DNA from: an uncultured Lachnospiraceae bacterium
GTDB lineage: Bacteria > Bacillota > Clostridia > Lachnospirales > Lachnospiraceae
Assembly: GCA_949948735.1 (NCBI GenBank)
Contig: CATLGV010000009.1
Coordinates: forward strand, 61,828-125,827
DNA length: 64,000 bases
Direction of reading: 5' to 3'
Shown: positions 9,461 to 18,616 of the stretch, piece by piece
Position numbering within the stretch: the first letter of the stretch is position 1
Layout of the letters: each line of letters begins with the position of its first letter
Position numbers and translations under genes: made by a program
The notes under the pieces: model-generated
Told to the model about the DNA's origin: nothing
The model's database searches: none
The model's input: only the letters and a program-made list of their open reading frames with translations

Positions 9461-11203
9461 ATGGATATAATAAAAAAGCTGCGATATGTGTTGGACAGGA
9501 AGCAGAAAATCCACATCTGCTTTTTGGGCGTTATGATATTTATCGGCGGACTGCTGGAGACCTTAAGCGTATCGGCGATGCTTCCCGTGGTGTGGGTCAT
9601 TATCGATGTGCAGGCGGCCCAGAACAATCAATATTTTCAGTGGGCGATGGGGCTTTTACATGTGGAGGACGCGCACAGCCTGATTATCCCGCTGCTGGTG
9701 CTGCTGATGGTAATGTACGTGGCCAAGGGCGTGTTTTTGCTGCTGCTGGCCAACGAGCAGTCGCGTTTTATCTCGTATAACCGGAATAAAATGATCAGCC
9801 AGGTGCTGCGTGAATTCCTGAACCGCCCGTATGAATTTTATCTGGATGCGGATATCCCCACGGTATTTCGCCTGACGGACAGCGATATTCCGAATGTTTT
9901 CCAGATACTGATGTCGCTGATATCGCTGCTTTCCGAGGCGGTTGTGTTTTTGCTGCTGGGGACGGTGATGCTGGTGACGAACTGGAAGCTTGCGCTTTTT
10001 CTGGTGGCGGTGTTTGGCGTGATCACCGTTATTATGCTCAAGCTCCTCAGGCCGCGGTTAAATGCGCTGGGCGCTAAGAATATGGCCATCCAGTCGCGGA
10101 TTGCCAAGTGGCGGATTCAGGCGATATACGGCATTAAGGATGTCAAGGTGCTGCACAGGGAAGCGTTTTTTGCGGACAATTATGAGCGCAGCGGAAAAAT
10201 CGGGGCAGGCTACAGCAGGAAATACAGCGTTATCAACAATATGCCGAGGCTCCTGATAGAGACGCTGTTTATGGTGAGTATCCTGTCCTATCTGATTCTC
10301 TATATCCGGTCGGGCAATGACATCAAAACGCTGGTTTCGATGCTTGCCGTGTTTGCGGCGGCGGCCGTGCGGCTGATGCCGTGCGTCAACCGGATTAACA
10401 CCTATCTGACGGATATTTCCTATTTCAAGCCATGCCTGGACTATGTATACGAAAATATGAACATCAGCGAAATCAGCAGAAGGAACAACCAGACGCTTGC
10501 ACCGGCAGATGAGACCAGGACAATGAGGCTGGGAGATAAAATCGAGCTTAAGGGGATTGTTTATGCCTACCCCAACACGGACAAGCTGATTTTTGACCAT
10601 GCGGATATGGTAGTGCCTTATGGGAAGTCCGTGGGCATTATGGGGCCCTCCGGCGCCGGTAAATCGACGATTGTGGACATCCTGCTCGGCCTTTTGAAGG
10701 TGCGCGAGGGAAGCATCTGCTGCGACGGCGTCAATATCTTTGACAATTATCCGGCGTGGCTTGCGCAGATTGGCTATATCCCGCAGTCTATTTATCTGGT
10801 GGATGAGCCGATTCGCAACAATATCGCCTTTGGTATTGCGGACGAAGAAATTGACGACAACCGCATCTGGGAAGTGTTGGAGGAGGCGCAGCTTGCGGCG
10901 TTTATCCGGACGCTTCCGGAAGGGCTGGACACTGCAATCGGCGACCGGGGCGTGCGTCTTTCGGGCGGGCAGCGTCAGCGCCTTGGCATTGCGCGGGCGT
11001 TATACCACAATCCGGAGATCCTTGTGTTTGACGAAGCGACCTCGGCGCTGGATAACGAGACGGAGGCTGCGGTGATGGAGGCGGTCAACAGCTTCCACGG
11101 CAGGAAGACAATGGTTATTATTGCGCACCGTTTAAATACGATTGAGAAATGTGATATTATCTATAAGGTAGACGGGGGAAAGATTACGGAAACCTGTATT
11201 TAA
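9461..11203 (+). CDS. ABC flippase 2 (PglK/MsbA-type)
   Basis: A 580-residue permease-ATPase fusion. The frame is open back to 9395, but alignment with the paralogue at 28168 (both have YVLDR-x-QKI near the start) puts the start at ATG 9461. A TTG at 9455, seven bases after GGAAAGG, is an alternative only two codons longer. Walker A GPSGAGKS is at 395-402, with signature LSGGQRQR and Walker B ILVFDEAT. The six-helix domain covers roughly residues 15-320. It probably exports a lipid-linked glycan. Its pairing with the GtrB-like gene and flippase 1 suggests separate cargo for each exporter. Confidence 0.88.
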   Translation: MDIIKKLRYVLDRKQKIHICFLGVMIFIGGLLETLSVSAMLPVVWVIIDVQAAQNNQYFQWAMGLLHVEDAHSLIIPLLVLLMVMYVAKGVFLLLLANEQSRFISYNRNKMISQVLREFLNRPYEFYLDADIPTVFRLTDSDIPNVFQILMSLISLLSEAVVFLLLGTVMLVTNWKLALFLVAVFGVITVIMLKLLRPRLNALGAKNMAIQSRIAKWRIQAIYGIKDVKVLHREAFFADNYERSGKIGAGYSRKYSVINNMPRLLIETLFMVSILSYLILYIRSGNDIKTLVSMLAVFAAAAVRLMPCVNRINTYLTDISYFKPCLDYVYENMNISEISRRNNQTLAPADETRTMRLGDKIELKGIVYAYPNTDKLIFDHADMVVPYGKSVGIMGPSGAGKSTIVDILLGLLKVREGSICCDGVNIFDNYPAWLAQIGYIPQSIYLVDEPIRNNIAFGIADEEIDDNRIWEVLEEAQLAAFIRTLPEGLDTAIGDRGVRLSGGQRQRLGIARALYHNPEILVFDEATSALDNETEAAVMEAVNSFHGRKTMVIIAHRLNTIEKCDIIYKVDGGKITETCI

Positions 11204-11226
11204 CGGTATTTGTACGGAGGAGAAAC

Positions 11227-13422
11227 ATGTCGGAGGCAATCACCCTACTCCTGCAGGCCGCGCTTGCCGTCCTGGGAGGAACTGCTGCGATAGGAATTTT
11301 GTTATTTCATAAAAAGGTACGAAAAGAGCGGTCTCTTATTTTTTTGTGGCTCTTATATGTGTTCTTTATCTTTTGGCTGTTCAATGCTGCGCGCTGTCTG
11401 CTGCTGTACGATGACAGGCTTGTGACCTACGCAAAGGATAAAAGCCTGCTCTGGGTGGATTTGCTTCTGGCGGCGGGCGCTGCCGCTTTTTTGGGGTACA
11501 CGGGGGATTCGGAGGAGCGTGCCAGGCCAGCCGTCCGGGCAGTTTTCTGTGCCGTTTTGCTTCTGTATTATGCGGTTTATTTTGTAAAATACAGCGTGCA
11601 GTACGCAAATATAAATGCGGCAGTGTACCGCCTGCTCCTGCCGGGAAGGACGGCGTGCCTGGGGCTGGCGGCAGGGACAGGATGGTTATTATATGAAAGG
11701 GTAAGGCGGCTTTGGAGCGGGCAGCGGACAAGGACGGCGGACAGGCGCGGGTACGGCCCGGAAATCGCGGTTGTCAGTCTGGTGATTGTGACGTTTTTTT
11801 GGTGTCCCACATTTGAAACCGTGTTGACGAATCAGGGTGAATTTTCTTTTTCCTTAGGCGCCGTATGGTATCGGTTTCTCCTTTTGGGGCTTCTGGGATG
11901 GGGCGCCGGGATGGGGGGGCTGCTGCTGCTTTGTGAGAAGAAAAGAAAGGTTCTCACGGCGGCTGCGTGGATTGTGTCCGTTGGCGCTTATCTGCAGGGA
12001 ATGCTTTTGAACGGCAGACTGTTTTTGATGGATGGGAAACGGATGGAGTGGACTGTCGCGTTTAAGACAGGCAATCTGCTGATTTGGTGCGCCGCGGGCG
12101 CGGTTCTGACGGTGCTGTGCCTGCGGCTGAAGGCTTCCGGCCGGAGGCTGATAACGGCAGTGTCCGCGGCGTTATGCCTGATGCAGGCTGTCGGCGTTTT
12201 GTCATTGCTGCCGGCCTGCAAGGCGGAGGCGCAGGAACAGGCGGGCTCTCAACATTATCTTTCCGAACGGGGGCTGTACGAGGTGGCGTCGGCGGAAAAT
12301 GTAATCATTATCGTCCTGGATACCTTTGACGTGGACTATATGGACGAGATACTTGCGCAGCATTCCGATTTTTTGGATCCCTTAAAAGGGTTTATCTGGT
12401 TTCGGGATACGGTTTCCCGATACTCCAGAACCTTTCCCTCCATACCGTATATGCTCACGGCAGAAGACTATTTCTATGAGATACCGCGGTCGGAATACGT
12501 GGATGCTGCTTTTTCACAATGCGGATTTTGGACGCAGCTTGAGGAAAACGGCTGCCGGTACTATCTTTACGAGCCGGAGGAGGACGTTATAGGGGAGTCC
12601 GCATTGAGGGGCGCTGCAAATTATGTAGAGCAGGGAACGGTGATTGACAAACGCTTCTCGACGGCAGGCTGTGTGGAGACTATGCTCAGAATCGGCAATT
12701 ACCGGCTGCTTCCCTATTTCCTGAAGGAATACTATCTCTATACCTCGGAAAGCATCAACCGCCTGATTGTCGAGGAGAGCGTATTGGATATTCCGATGTA
12801 TGAGGAGGACGACGCAGGGTATTATCAGGGCCTGAAGCGCGGCGGACTGACGGTTGCAAAGGAGAGCAGGGCGCTTCGCTTTATACATATGAATGGCGCG
12901 CATGCGCCATACAATATGAATAAAAACGGCGAGCGGGTCCGCGAGGATGAAGGCTCGCTCATCCAGCAGTGCATGGGAAGCATGAATTTTGTTTATGCTT
13001 ATCTGGAGTGTCTGCGGGAAGCAGGCGTATATGACCAGGCAACGATTATTATTACCGCAGATCATGGCGAGAATTACGTGTCGGAACAGCTTGAGCAGAA
13101 TACCAATCCTATTTTATTTATAAAGCCGCGCGGCGCAGGCGCAGACCGGGCGCTGCAGACGTCGGACGTGCGCGCGTCCCAGGAGGATTTGCTGCCCACA
13201 GTCTGCGCGCAGCTGGGGCTGCAGTATGACGCCGGCCGGGGCATAAACCTGCTGGAGGCGCAGGGAGCGGATAAAGAGCGGGTGCGGTATCATTATTATT
13301 CGGTGGTGGAGAACACCATACAGACAAAGGCAAGAGCTTATAAGATAACAGGGGACTCGCTGGATTTTAAGAATTGGGAAGCCACTGATGAATACCATGA
13401 ATTTGGTAAATACTACCCCTAG
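11227..13422 (+). CDS. Membrane-anchored sulfatase/LTA-synthase-superfamily transferase
   Basis: A 731-residue protein with about nine N-terminal helices (to about residue 335) and a C-terminal alkaline-phosphatase-fold domain outside the cell. D365 in IIIVLDTFD, T402/S405 in RTFPSIPYMLT, and D612-H613 in IITADHGEN match the metal ligands and nucleophile region of phosphoglycerol and phosphoethanolamine transferases. No Cys-x-Pro-x-Arg sulfatase signature was seen, so a phospho-transfer role is more likely than sulfate hydrolysis. GGAGGAG precedes ATG 11227. A diverged paralogue closes the locus at 61233-63374 and shares the T-x-x-S-x-PYMLT motif. It may add a phosphate-linked group to the exported glycan. 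Confidence 0.8.
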   Translation: MSEAITLLLQAALAVLGGTAAIGILLFHKKVRKERSLIFLWLLYVFFIFWLFNAARCLLLYDDRLVTYAKDKSLLWVDLLLAAGAAAFLGYTGDSEERARPAVRAVFCAVLLLYYAVYFVKYSVQYANINAAVYRLLLPGRTACLGLAAGTGWLLYERVRRLWSGQRTRTADRRGYGPEIAVVSLVIVTFFWCPTFETVLTNQGEFSFSLGAVWYRFLLLGLLGWGAGMGGLLLLCEKKRKVLTAAAWIVSVGAYLQGMLLNGRLFLMDGKRMEWTVAFKTGNLLIWCAAGAVLTVLCLRLKASGRRLITAVSAALCLMQAVGVLSLLPACKAEAQEQAGSQHYLSERGLYEVASAENVIIIVLDTFDVDYMDEILAQHSDFLDPLKGFIWFRDTVSRYSRTFPSIPYMLTAEDYFYEIPRSEYVDAAFSQCGFWTQLEENGCRYYLYEPEEDVIGESALRGAANYVEQGTVIDKRFSTAGCVETMLRIGNYRLLPYFLKEYYLYTSESINRLIVEESVLDIPMYEEDDAGYYQGLKRGGLTVAKESRALRFIHMNGAHAPYNMNKNGERVREDEGSLIQQCMGSMNFVYAYLECLREAGVYDQATIIITADHGENYVSEQLEQNTNPILFIKPRGAGADRALQTSDVRASQEDLLPTVCAQLGLQYDAGRGINLLEAQGADKERVRYHYYSVVENTIQTKARAYKITGDSLDFKNWEATDEYHEFGKYYP

Positions 13423-13455
13423 AGGGTGTGAAGCGTTTGCGGTCAGGAGAAGGAA

Positions 13456-14496
13456 ATGACGGAAAAACCGATTATTGCGACGGAGCTTTTAAAAGGGCAG
13501 GGCCTGGGCAATCAGCTGTTTTGCTATGTTACGACAAGGGCGCTTGCATACAGAAACGGCTGTGATTTCAGTATATTCAACAGAGAGCTACTTGCCAATA
13601 ATATGCACAGCAATAAGGGCATGTATTTTATGGAGATTGACTGTGGTGTGGATATTGCAAGGGACAGCCTTGAAAAGGTATATTATGAAAAGGAAGACCG
13701 GATATACCTGGGGAATTCGGCGCACGATATTGCGCACGGATGCTATATTACAGGCCCGGACGAAAAGCTGCTCAGGCTAAAAGAAACAACGCTGATTTAC
13801 GGGAACCTGCAGGACGAAGCTTATTTCGGGAGCTATAAGAAAGAAATCAGGGCGTGGCTCAGGGTAAAGCCGGAATATGATAATTATGCGTACTCAAGAG
13901 AGAACCTGTGCGTTATCAATATCCGCGGCGGGGAATACGCGGGGAATCCGGAGCTGTTTTTACGGCGGAAATACTGGACGGACGCCATGAAACGGATGCG
14001 GCAGATACGTCCTGATATGGAGTTTATGGCGGTGACGGATGATTTGGGTGCGGCGAAAAGGATTCTGCCGGAGGTAAAGGCATATCATTTTGATTTGGCG
14101 GGCGATTATACGGCAATCAAGAATGCGCGGTATCTGATACTGTCCAATTCGACCTTTGCGTTTTTCCCGGCGTTTACAAGCGATACGGTACAGTATATCA
14201 TCGCGCCCAAATACTGGGCCAGACATAATGTGTCGGACGGGTATTGGGCGTCGGAGCAGAATATATACAGCAATTTTCATTATATGGACAGGGCGGGCAG
14301 GATATTTACGGCTGAGGAATGCCGCAGGGAGCTGGAGCAATATAAGCAAAGGTCGGCATATTATAAAAGAATCGGGCAGAGGCTGACGGGCCCTGCGCTG
14401 ACTATGGCGAAAATAAAAAGCCGCCGGCTGATATACGGGGATCTGGTCGTCCGTGCCCTGCGCTCTGCCCGGCGCAGGATAAAGATTGAAAATTAA
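13456..14496 (+). CDS. Glycosyltransferase family 11-like (alpha-1,2-fucosyltransferase family)
   Basis: A 346-residue protein. GQGLGNQLFCYVTTRALA near residue 15 matches the GT11 GGLGNQ-F-Y-A start. INIRGGEYAG (R157, E160) stands where HxRRGDY-type motifs bind the nucleotide, and LSNSTFAFF matches the SNSTFSWW motif. Members move fucose from GDP-fucose, but no GDP-fucose genes are in the window, so the donor is uncertain. GGAGAAGGA supports ATG 13456. The last four codons and the stop lie in the left arm of a perfect inverted repeat (14482-14509). Confidence 0.8.
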   Translation: MTEKPIIATELLKGQGLGNQLFCYVTTRALAYRNGCDFSIFNRELLANNMHSNKGMYFMEIDCGVDIARDSLEKVYYEKEDRIYLGNSAHDIAHGCYITGPDEKLLRLKETTLIYGNLQDEAYFGSYKKEIRAWLRVKPEYDNYAYSRENLCVINIRGGEYAGNPELFLRRKYWTDAMKRMRQIRPDMEFMAVTDDLGAAKRILPEVKAYHFDLAGDYTAIKNARYLILSNSTFAFFPAFTSDTVQYIIAPKYWARHNVSDGYWASEQNIYSNFHYMDRAGRIFTAEECRRELEQYKQRSAYYKRIGQRLTGPALTMAKIKSRRLIYGDLVVRALRSARRRIKIEN

Positions 14497-14509
14497 AATT
14501 TTCAATCTT
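14482..14509 (+). repeat. Perfect inverted repeat overlapping the end of the GT11 gene
   Basis: AAGATTGAAAATT (14482-14494), a two-base centre and AATTTTCAATCTT (14497-14509) form a perfect 13-bp dyad. The left arm encodes the last four residues (KIEN) and reaches into the stop codon. A near-copy is at 19424-19450, where the preceding gene ends in KTED in the same register. The AT-rich hairpin lacks a following T-run, so it is not a classical terminator. Confidence 0.8.
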
Positions 14510-14585
14510 ACAAGTTTGTGCTTCGCAGCATTGCGAACATGTTCGCGTTGAACTTGCAGGCTATGAAAGGAGCAGGGCTATAAAA
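14482..14585 (+). repeat. Intergenic repeat element, copy A
   Basis: The longest of three related intergenic elements. After the AT-rich dyad it holds CAAGTT...AACTTG ends around a perfect 14-bp palindrome, GCGAACATGTTCGC (14533-14546). A shared 38-base module (14551-14588) follows, beginning AACTTGCAGGCTATGAAAGG and ending TATAAAAATG, so it supplies both ribosome site and start codon of the next gene. The other copies are at 18561 and 19424. Confidence 0.75.
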
Positions 14586-15338
14586 ATGAAGGAGAATAAC
14601 GGGGAAAAGCTGCAGCTGCCCAATGTCACGCTTGCGGCGATGACAAGCGTGAACGTCAGGGCGACCATCAAGGCAATGCAGTACAGCATGCGCGGAATAG
14701 CATTTGGCGACGCAGTGCTCATTACGCATAAAAGGCCTTTGACATTGCCCAAAGGCATCCGTTACAGCCACACGGACAGGCTGCGGGATATCGACGCGTT
14801 TAATTACAAGATGGTTTACGAGCTGGGGGACCACATCAAAACGGACTTTGCGCTGATTGTCCATGCGGACGGCTTTGTGGTGCACCCGGAGCAGTGGCGG
14901 GATGAATTTCTTGATTATGATTACATCGGCGCGCCGTGGCCGCTGCCGCCTTCGGGGGATACGACCACCTACAGGGATATTAACGGGAACATCTGCCGCG
15001 TGGGCAACAGCGCGGGCATCCGCAGCAAGCGGCTGATGGATTATCCCAAAAAGGCGGATATTCCATGGGTCGGGGAATATGCCTACGGCAAAATGTGGTA
15101 TTTTGAGGACGGCTTTATCTGCTGCAAAATCCGGCATCTGCTGGAGGCGCAGGGAATGCGCATTGCGCCGCTGGAGGTCGCGAAATATTACAGTCACGAG
15201 AAAATGATACCCGAGGTGGCGGGAATTACGCCGTTTGCCTTCCATAAATGGGAGGGGACAAACGCGCAGTACCCGAACTTTATCAAGGATCCGCTTTTGA
15301 AGCGGTGCAAACGGGCAGTCAGAAGGCTTCTTCCCTGA
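14586..15338 (+). CDS. DUF5672 family protein (probable glycosyltransferase)
   Basis: A 250-residue cytosolic protein. ALIVHADGFVVHPEQW with DYDYIGAPWP is the DUF5672 signature; HAD looks like a DxD-type metal site next to a GT-A-like strand. RVGNSAGIRS and YFEDGFICC are also typical. The family is found in polysaccharide loci and is thought to be a glycosyltransferase, without a proven reaction. The start ATG 14586 is the last codon of the shared 38-base repeat module, and its AGGAG lies 13 bases upstream, which is long. No better in-frame start exists. Confidence 0.75.
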   Translation: MKENNGEKLQLPNVTLAAMTSVNVRATIKAMQYSMRGIAFGDAVLITHKRPLTLPKGIRYSHTDRLRDIDAFNYKMVYELGDHIKTDFALIVHADGFVVHPEQWRDEFLDYDYIGAPWPLPPSGDTTTYRDINGNICRVGNSAGIRSKRLMDYPKKADIPWVGEYAYGKMWYFEDGFICCKIRHLLEAQGMRIAPLEVAKYYSHEKMIPEVAGITPFAFHKWEGTNAQYPNFIKDPLLKRCKRAVRRLLP

Positions 15339-15383
15339 GACCGGGGAACAGGCGGGCGAAATTGCTCAAAGGTAGGAGAACGT

Positions 15384-16334
15384 ATGGTTTACGATTGCTT
15401 TCAGTTTTTTAACGAATTGGATATTTTAAAAATCCGGCTGAATGTTTTGGATTCCGTGGTGGACAGATTTGTCATCAGCGAGGCGACAGAGACCTTTTCG
15501 GGGTTAAAGAAGCCGCTGTATTATGAGGAAAACAAAGAAATGTTTGCGGCGTTTGCGGACAAAATCATTCATGTCGTGGTGGAGGACACGCCCGAGGGGG
15601 ACACGCATTACAGGGATACCTTCCAGAAGAATGCGGTGACGCGCGGGCTTGCGGGCTGTACCGATGAGGATATTATCATCTTCAGCGATTTGGACGAGAT
15701 ACCCAATCCCGACAAGATTCGCGAAATCCTGAAGGACTTTCAGACGGATAAGATTTATCATTTTGCGCAGCGGCTTTTTTACTGCTACCTGAATATGGAG
15801 GAGGTTTCCGGAAAGCTTTTGTCCTATGCGGGTGAATTTGAGGGCGTAAAGCGTAAAAAATGGATTGGTTCGAAAATGCTCAGCTATAAGCTTTTGCGGG
15901 AGCAGCATTTACTGCTGGGGGAGCTTCGCTTCCCCGAACGAAAGGAAATCGGCGTCCGCGTGGAGGACGGCGGCTGGCATTTTGGCTATATGGGCGGCCA
16001 CGGGGAGAAGGATATCCGCAGGCGCGTGCAGGAGAAGGTGGTATCGGCGGCGCATCAGGAGTACAATTCCAGGCATGTGCTGTCACAGGTGACGGATCAG
16101 ATTAAGGAGGGAAAAGATATTTTCGGCCGGGACGCGCAGTTTGTCCGGTGCGAGATTGACGAGACCTTTCCGCAATATATCCGGGAGCATCAAAAGGAGC
16201 TGGATTTCCTGATTATGCGGGAGGAGAAGCCGCTTACAAAGGCCATGCGCAGAATAAAGCTTGCGGCAAAGGGAATGTGTTATAATACGCTTGTAGGGAT
16301 AAAGCGTATGGTAAAAAAGCTGGTGAAGCAGTGA
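15384..16334 (+). CDS. Glycosyltransferase family 17
   Basis: A 316-residue protein. MVYDCFQFFNELDILKIRL starts the GT17 domain; VISEATETFSG and the acidic IIIFSDLDEIPNPD (DLDE, likely metal site) follow, then WHFGYMGG. GT17 is best known from the eukaryotic bisecting N-acetylglucosaminyltransferase, and bacterial members occur in capsule and O-antigen loci. AGGAG precedes ATG 15384. It probably adds one residue to a lipid-linked oligosaccharide; the sugar is unknown. The C-terminus is basic and may contact the membrane. Confidence 0.85.
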   Translation: MVYDCFQFFNELDILKIRLNVLDSVVDRFVISEATETFSGLKKPLYYEENKEMFAAFADKIIHVVVEDTPEGDTHYRDTFQKNAVTRGLAGCTDEDIIIFSDLDEIPNPDKIREILKDFQTDKIYHFAQRLFYCYLNMEEVSGKLLSYAGEFEGVKRKKWIGSKMLSYKLLREQHLLLGELRFPERKEIGVRVEDGGWHFGYMGGHGEKDIRRRVQEKVVSAAHQEYNSRHVLSQVTDQIKEGKDIFGRDAQFVRCEIDETFPQYIREHQKELDFLIMREEKPLTKAMRRIKLAAKGMCYNTLVGIKRMVKKLVKQ

Positions 16335-16377
16335 GTGTGTACAGATGACCCAGGGCGCAGCAAGGTGGAGGACAAAT

Positions 16378-17310
16378 ATGTCAACGGTTCCGAAAATTTC
16401 GATATGTATTCCGACGTATAATAATGTGGATGAAGTCGGGCGGCTGCTCGAGTCGATTGTCTTGCAGGAATACGGGGATTATGAGGTCAATATTTCCGAT
16501 GACTCTACAAACGATGAGATTGAACGCCTGATGGCGGGATATCCGTGTGTTCGGTATGTACACAACGACAGGCCGCTGGGACATGTCCTGAACTGGAACG
16601 CGGCAATCCGGATGGCCAGGGGCGAATATATTAAAGTCATGTTCAGCGACGACTGGTTTACGGATGACAACAGCCTTGGGTGCTTTGCGGCGATGCTGGA
16701 CGACAACCCGAAGGCGGCGCTTGCCTTTTCGGGCAGCAGACAGGTGATGCTCGACGGACAGGCTGCGGAGGGGATGCGGCATGTGGCGCGGGAAAACCAC
16801 AGAGATGCGTATGACCGCTGGGCGCCGGCGGAATACGTAGACAGGCTGAAGAAGGATTACCGGACGCTGTTTGTCAGCAATCAGATTGGTGCGCCAAGCG
16901 CTGTCATTTACCGGCGGGGAACTGCGCTGACGCTGTTTGACGAGAAGAGTAACTGGGCCTCCGATGTGTTTCTCTATTTTGAGCTGCTGCAGGGAAACCG
17001 GCAGTTTGCTTACACGGAAAAGCCGCTTGTCTCCATCGGCGTGCACGCGCACCAGTATACGGAGAGCTTTTCGGAAAAGGATATGCGCATTTATAATGAT
17101 TACAGGTATATGTATACGAAGTATCATTTAGAAGAGAGTAAGGCGTGCAGAGAACATTTTACGGAGCAGTTTATCGTAAAATATCATCAGGGACTGAAGG
17201 AAGCAAGGGCGCTGGGCATTGACGCAGGTACGTTTTGGAGGAAATGGCTTGCGCAGCAGAAGGAGACGGTACGGTGCTTTCTCAGGGCCAGGCTTTGTGG
17301 GCGTAGATAA
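16378..17310 (+). CDS. Glycosyltransferase family 2
   Basis: A 310-residue GT-A protein. AAGGTGGAGG (about 16362-16371) fits ATG 16378 rather than the in-frame ATG 16345. ISICIPTYNNVDEVGR is the standard GT2 opening, ISDDSTND the first acidic motif and VMFSDDWF the DxD-equivalent. The ASDVFLYFELL segment is the acceptor-side acidic motif. It is a cytosolic transferase, one of many here; the sugar is not known. The gap that follows holds a 17-base tandem repeat. Confidence 0.88.
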   Translation: MSTVPKISICIPTYNNVDEVGRLLESIVLQEYGDYEVNISDDSTNDEIERLMAGYPCVRYVHNDRPLGHVLNWNAAIRMARGEYIKVMFSDDWFTDDNSLGCFAAMLDDNPKAALAFSGSRQVMLDGQAAEGMRHVARENHRDAYDRWAPAEYVDRLKKDYRTLFVSNQIGAPSAVIYRRGTALTLFDEKSNWASDVFLYFELLQGNRQFAYTEKPLVSIGVHAHQYTESFSEKDMRIYNDYRYMYTKYHLEESKACREHFTEQFIVKYHQGLKEARALGIDAGTFWRKWLAQQKETVRCFLRARLCGRR

Positions 17311-17342
17311 AATAAGCGGTTGGTTTCTTTTAACAGACCCCA

Positions 17343-17376
17343 AAACGCTCTGTAAGAGCAAACGCTCTGTAAGAGC
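17343..17376 (+). repeat. Two-copy 17-base tandem repeat with hairpin potential
   Basis: AAACGCTCTGTAAGAGC occurs twice without a gap or mismatch (17343-17359, 17360-17376). Each unit can fold as GCTCT-gta-AGAGC, or the outer CGCTCT and AGAGCG can pair across both units. It lies in the 96-base leader of the Wzy-like gene, about 30 bases before its start. Confidence 0.85.
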
Positions 17377-17406
17377 GCGTGAATATGAGGAAGGACTTTG
17401 ATTTTT

Positions 17407-18561
17407 ATGGAGAAGCGGTTGAAAAATATCGGATTGTTGTGTTTTTGGACAGCGTTCCTTATCGAGTTGGTCATTGTAATGGTGGATAAAAGCGCATATA
17501 CGAATCCTTATGAGAGCCAGTTCTTCCGGCTGACCTTTGTGCTGTTTTGCATTAAGGCCGCGACCACGAAATATTCGGCGAAGGAATGGGGCTGTATTTT
17601 ACTTTTTGGAGTCGTTGCCGTGACGTCCTATTTCGTCAATCATCGGGATGAGGCGGTACGGGCCGCCGTGTTTGTCATCGCCTGCAAGGATGTGGACCTG
17701 AGGAAAATGCTCAGGGTTATACTGGCGGTGACCCTTGCGGGCGGCGTGGTGCTGTTTCTGCTTTCCGCGGCGGGGGTATTCGGGGTCTTTGCGCTGACGA
17801 CGGACTTTGGAAGAGAGAGAGTAGAAACCCGGTACTGCTTTGGCATGGGGCATCCCAATGCGTTCCAGACGATGCTGCTTATGATGAGCACGGTATATAT
17901 TTATCTGAACGCAAAGGCTTTAAAGCCGTTTCACCTTGTGCTGACGGGTGCGGCCAGCATAGCGGCATATATATTTACGAATTCCAATACGGGGCTGCTT
18001 GTGATGCTGGCAGTGATAGCGGGGGCTGCGCTGCTTGGATATGCGGAGCCGCTTCGCAGAGGACGGGCGGTCTATATTCTGGGCGCGGTCCTGCTGCTGC
18101 TGATTGTGCTTTTTTCCGCGTATGGCGCTCATGTTGGCGCGGACACGCCTTTTATGTATCGACTTGACGCGATTTTAAACGGCAGATTCCGAATCGCCTA
18201 TAGGGTTGAAGCCGCGCGAATCGAGAACTGGACGCTTTTTGGGCATCCGGACAATGCGGAATATTTTGACCAGGGCTTTATCCGGCTGTTTTACTGGTAC
18301 GGCATTATACCCGGGGCGGCGTATATTCTGGCAAATCTGTATCTGATTTGGCAGGCGTACAAAGCAGAGGATTACTGCCTGCTGGTCATCGTGGTCGGGT
18401 ATGCGGTTTTATCGATTATGGAGGCGCATCTGATATCGGTATATCTGCTGCGCAATTATCTGCTGGTGTGGCTGGGGTATTACTGGTACCGGCCGTTTCG
18501 CGGGCGGCAGGAGCCTGAAGCGTATTTCTGGCAGCCAAAGCGTCTGCTGGGAAAGGGGTAA
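17407..18561 (+). CDS. Wzy-like O-antigen/capsule polymerase
   Basis: A 384-residue protein with about ten membrane helices. A TTG at 17398 is in frame, but AGGAAGGA (17388-17395) is too close to it, so ATG 17407 is preferred. CFGMGHPNAFQTM matches the G-x-x-HPN motif seen near the large outer loop of Wzy and ligase proteins. A large loop with RLDAILNGRFRIAYR and FGHPDNAEYF follows, then more helices. It would join exported repeat units on the outer face. It is the only polymerase candidate in the window, although four flippases are present. Confidence 0.75.
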   Translation: MEKRLKNIGLLCFWTAFLIELVIVMVDKSAYTNPYESQFFRLTFVLFCIKAATTKYSAKEWGCILLFGVVAVTSYFVNHRDEAVRAAVFVIACKDVDLRKMLRVILAVTLAGGVVLFLLSAAGVFGVFALTTDFGRERVETRYCFGMGHPNAFQTMLLMMSTVYIYLNAKALKPFHLVLTGAASIAAYIFTNSNTGLLVMLAVIAGAALLGYAEPLRRGRAVYILGAVLLLLIVLFSAYGAHVGADTPFMYRLDAILNGRFRIAYRVEAARIENWTLFGHPDNAEYFDQGFIRLFYWYGIIPGAAYILANLYLIWQAYKAEDYCLLVIVVGYAVLSIMEAHLISVYLLRNYLLVWLGYYWYRPFRGRQEPEAYFWQPKRLLGKG

Positions 18562-18616
18562 AGATTGTGCTGCAAAGCACAAACTTGCGGGCTATGAAAG
18601 GAGCATGATTATAAAA
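18561..18616 (+). repeat. Intergenic repeat element, copy B (short form)
   Basis: This copy lacks the AT-rich dyad. It starts at the stop codon of the Wzy-like gene with AAGATT, has a small hairpin GTGCTgcaaAGCAC, then the shared 38-base module (18582-18619) ending in TATAAAAATG. The module carries AAAGGAG and the start codon of the next gene. Confidence 0.75.

Noticed and set aside
11913..11919. G7 tract in the first sulfatase-like gene
   Set aside because: The reading frame is intact across it, and seven G is short for a slippage switch; worth noting only for strain comparison.
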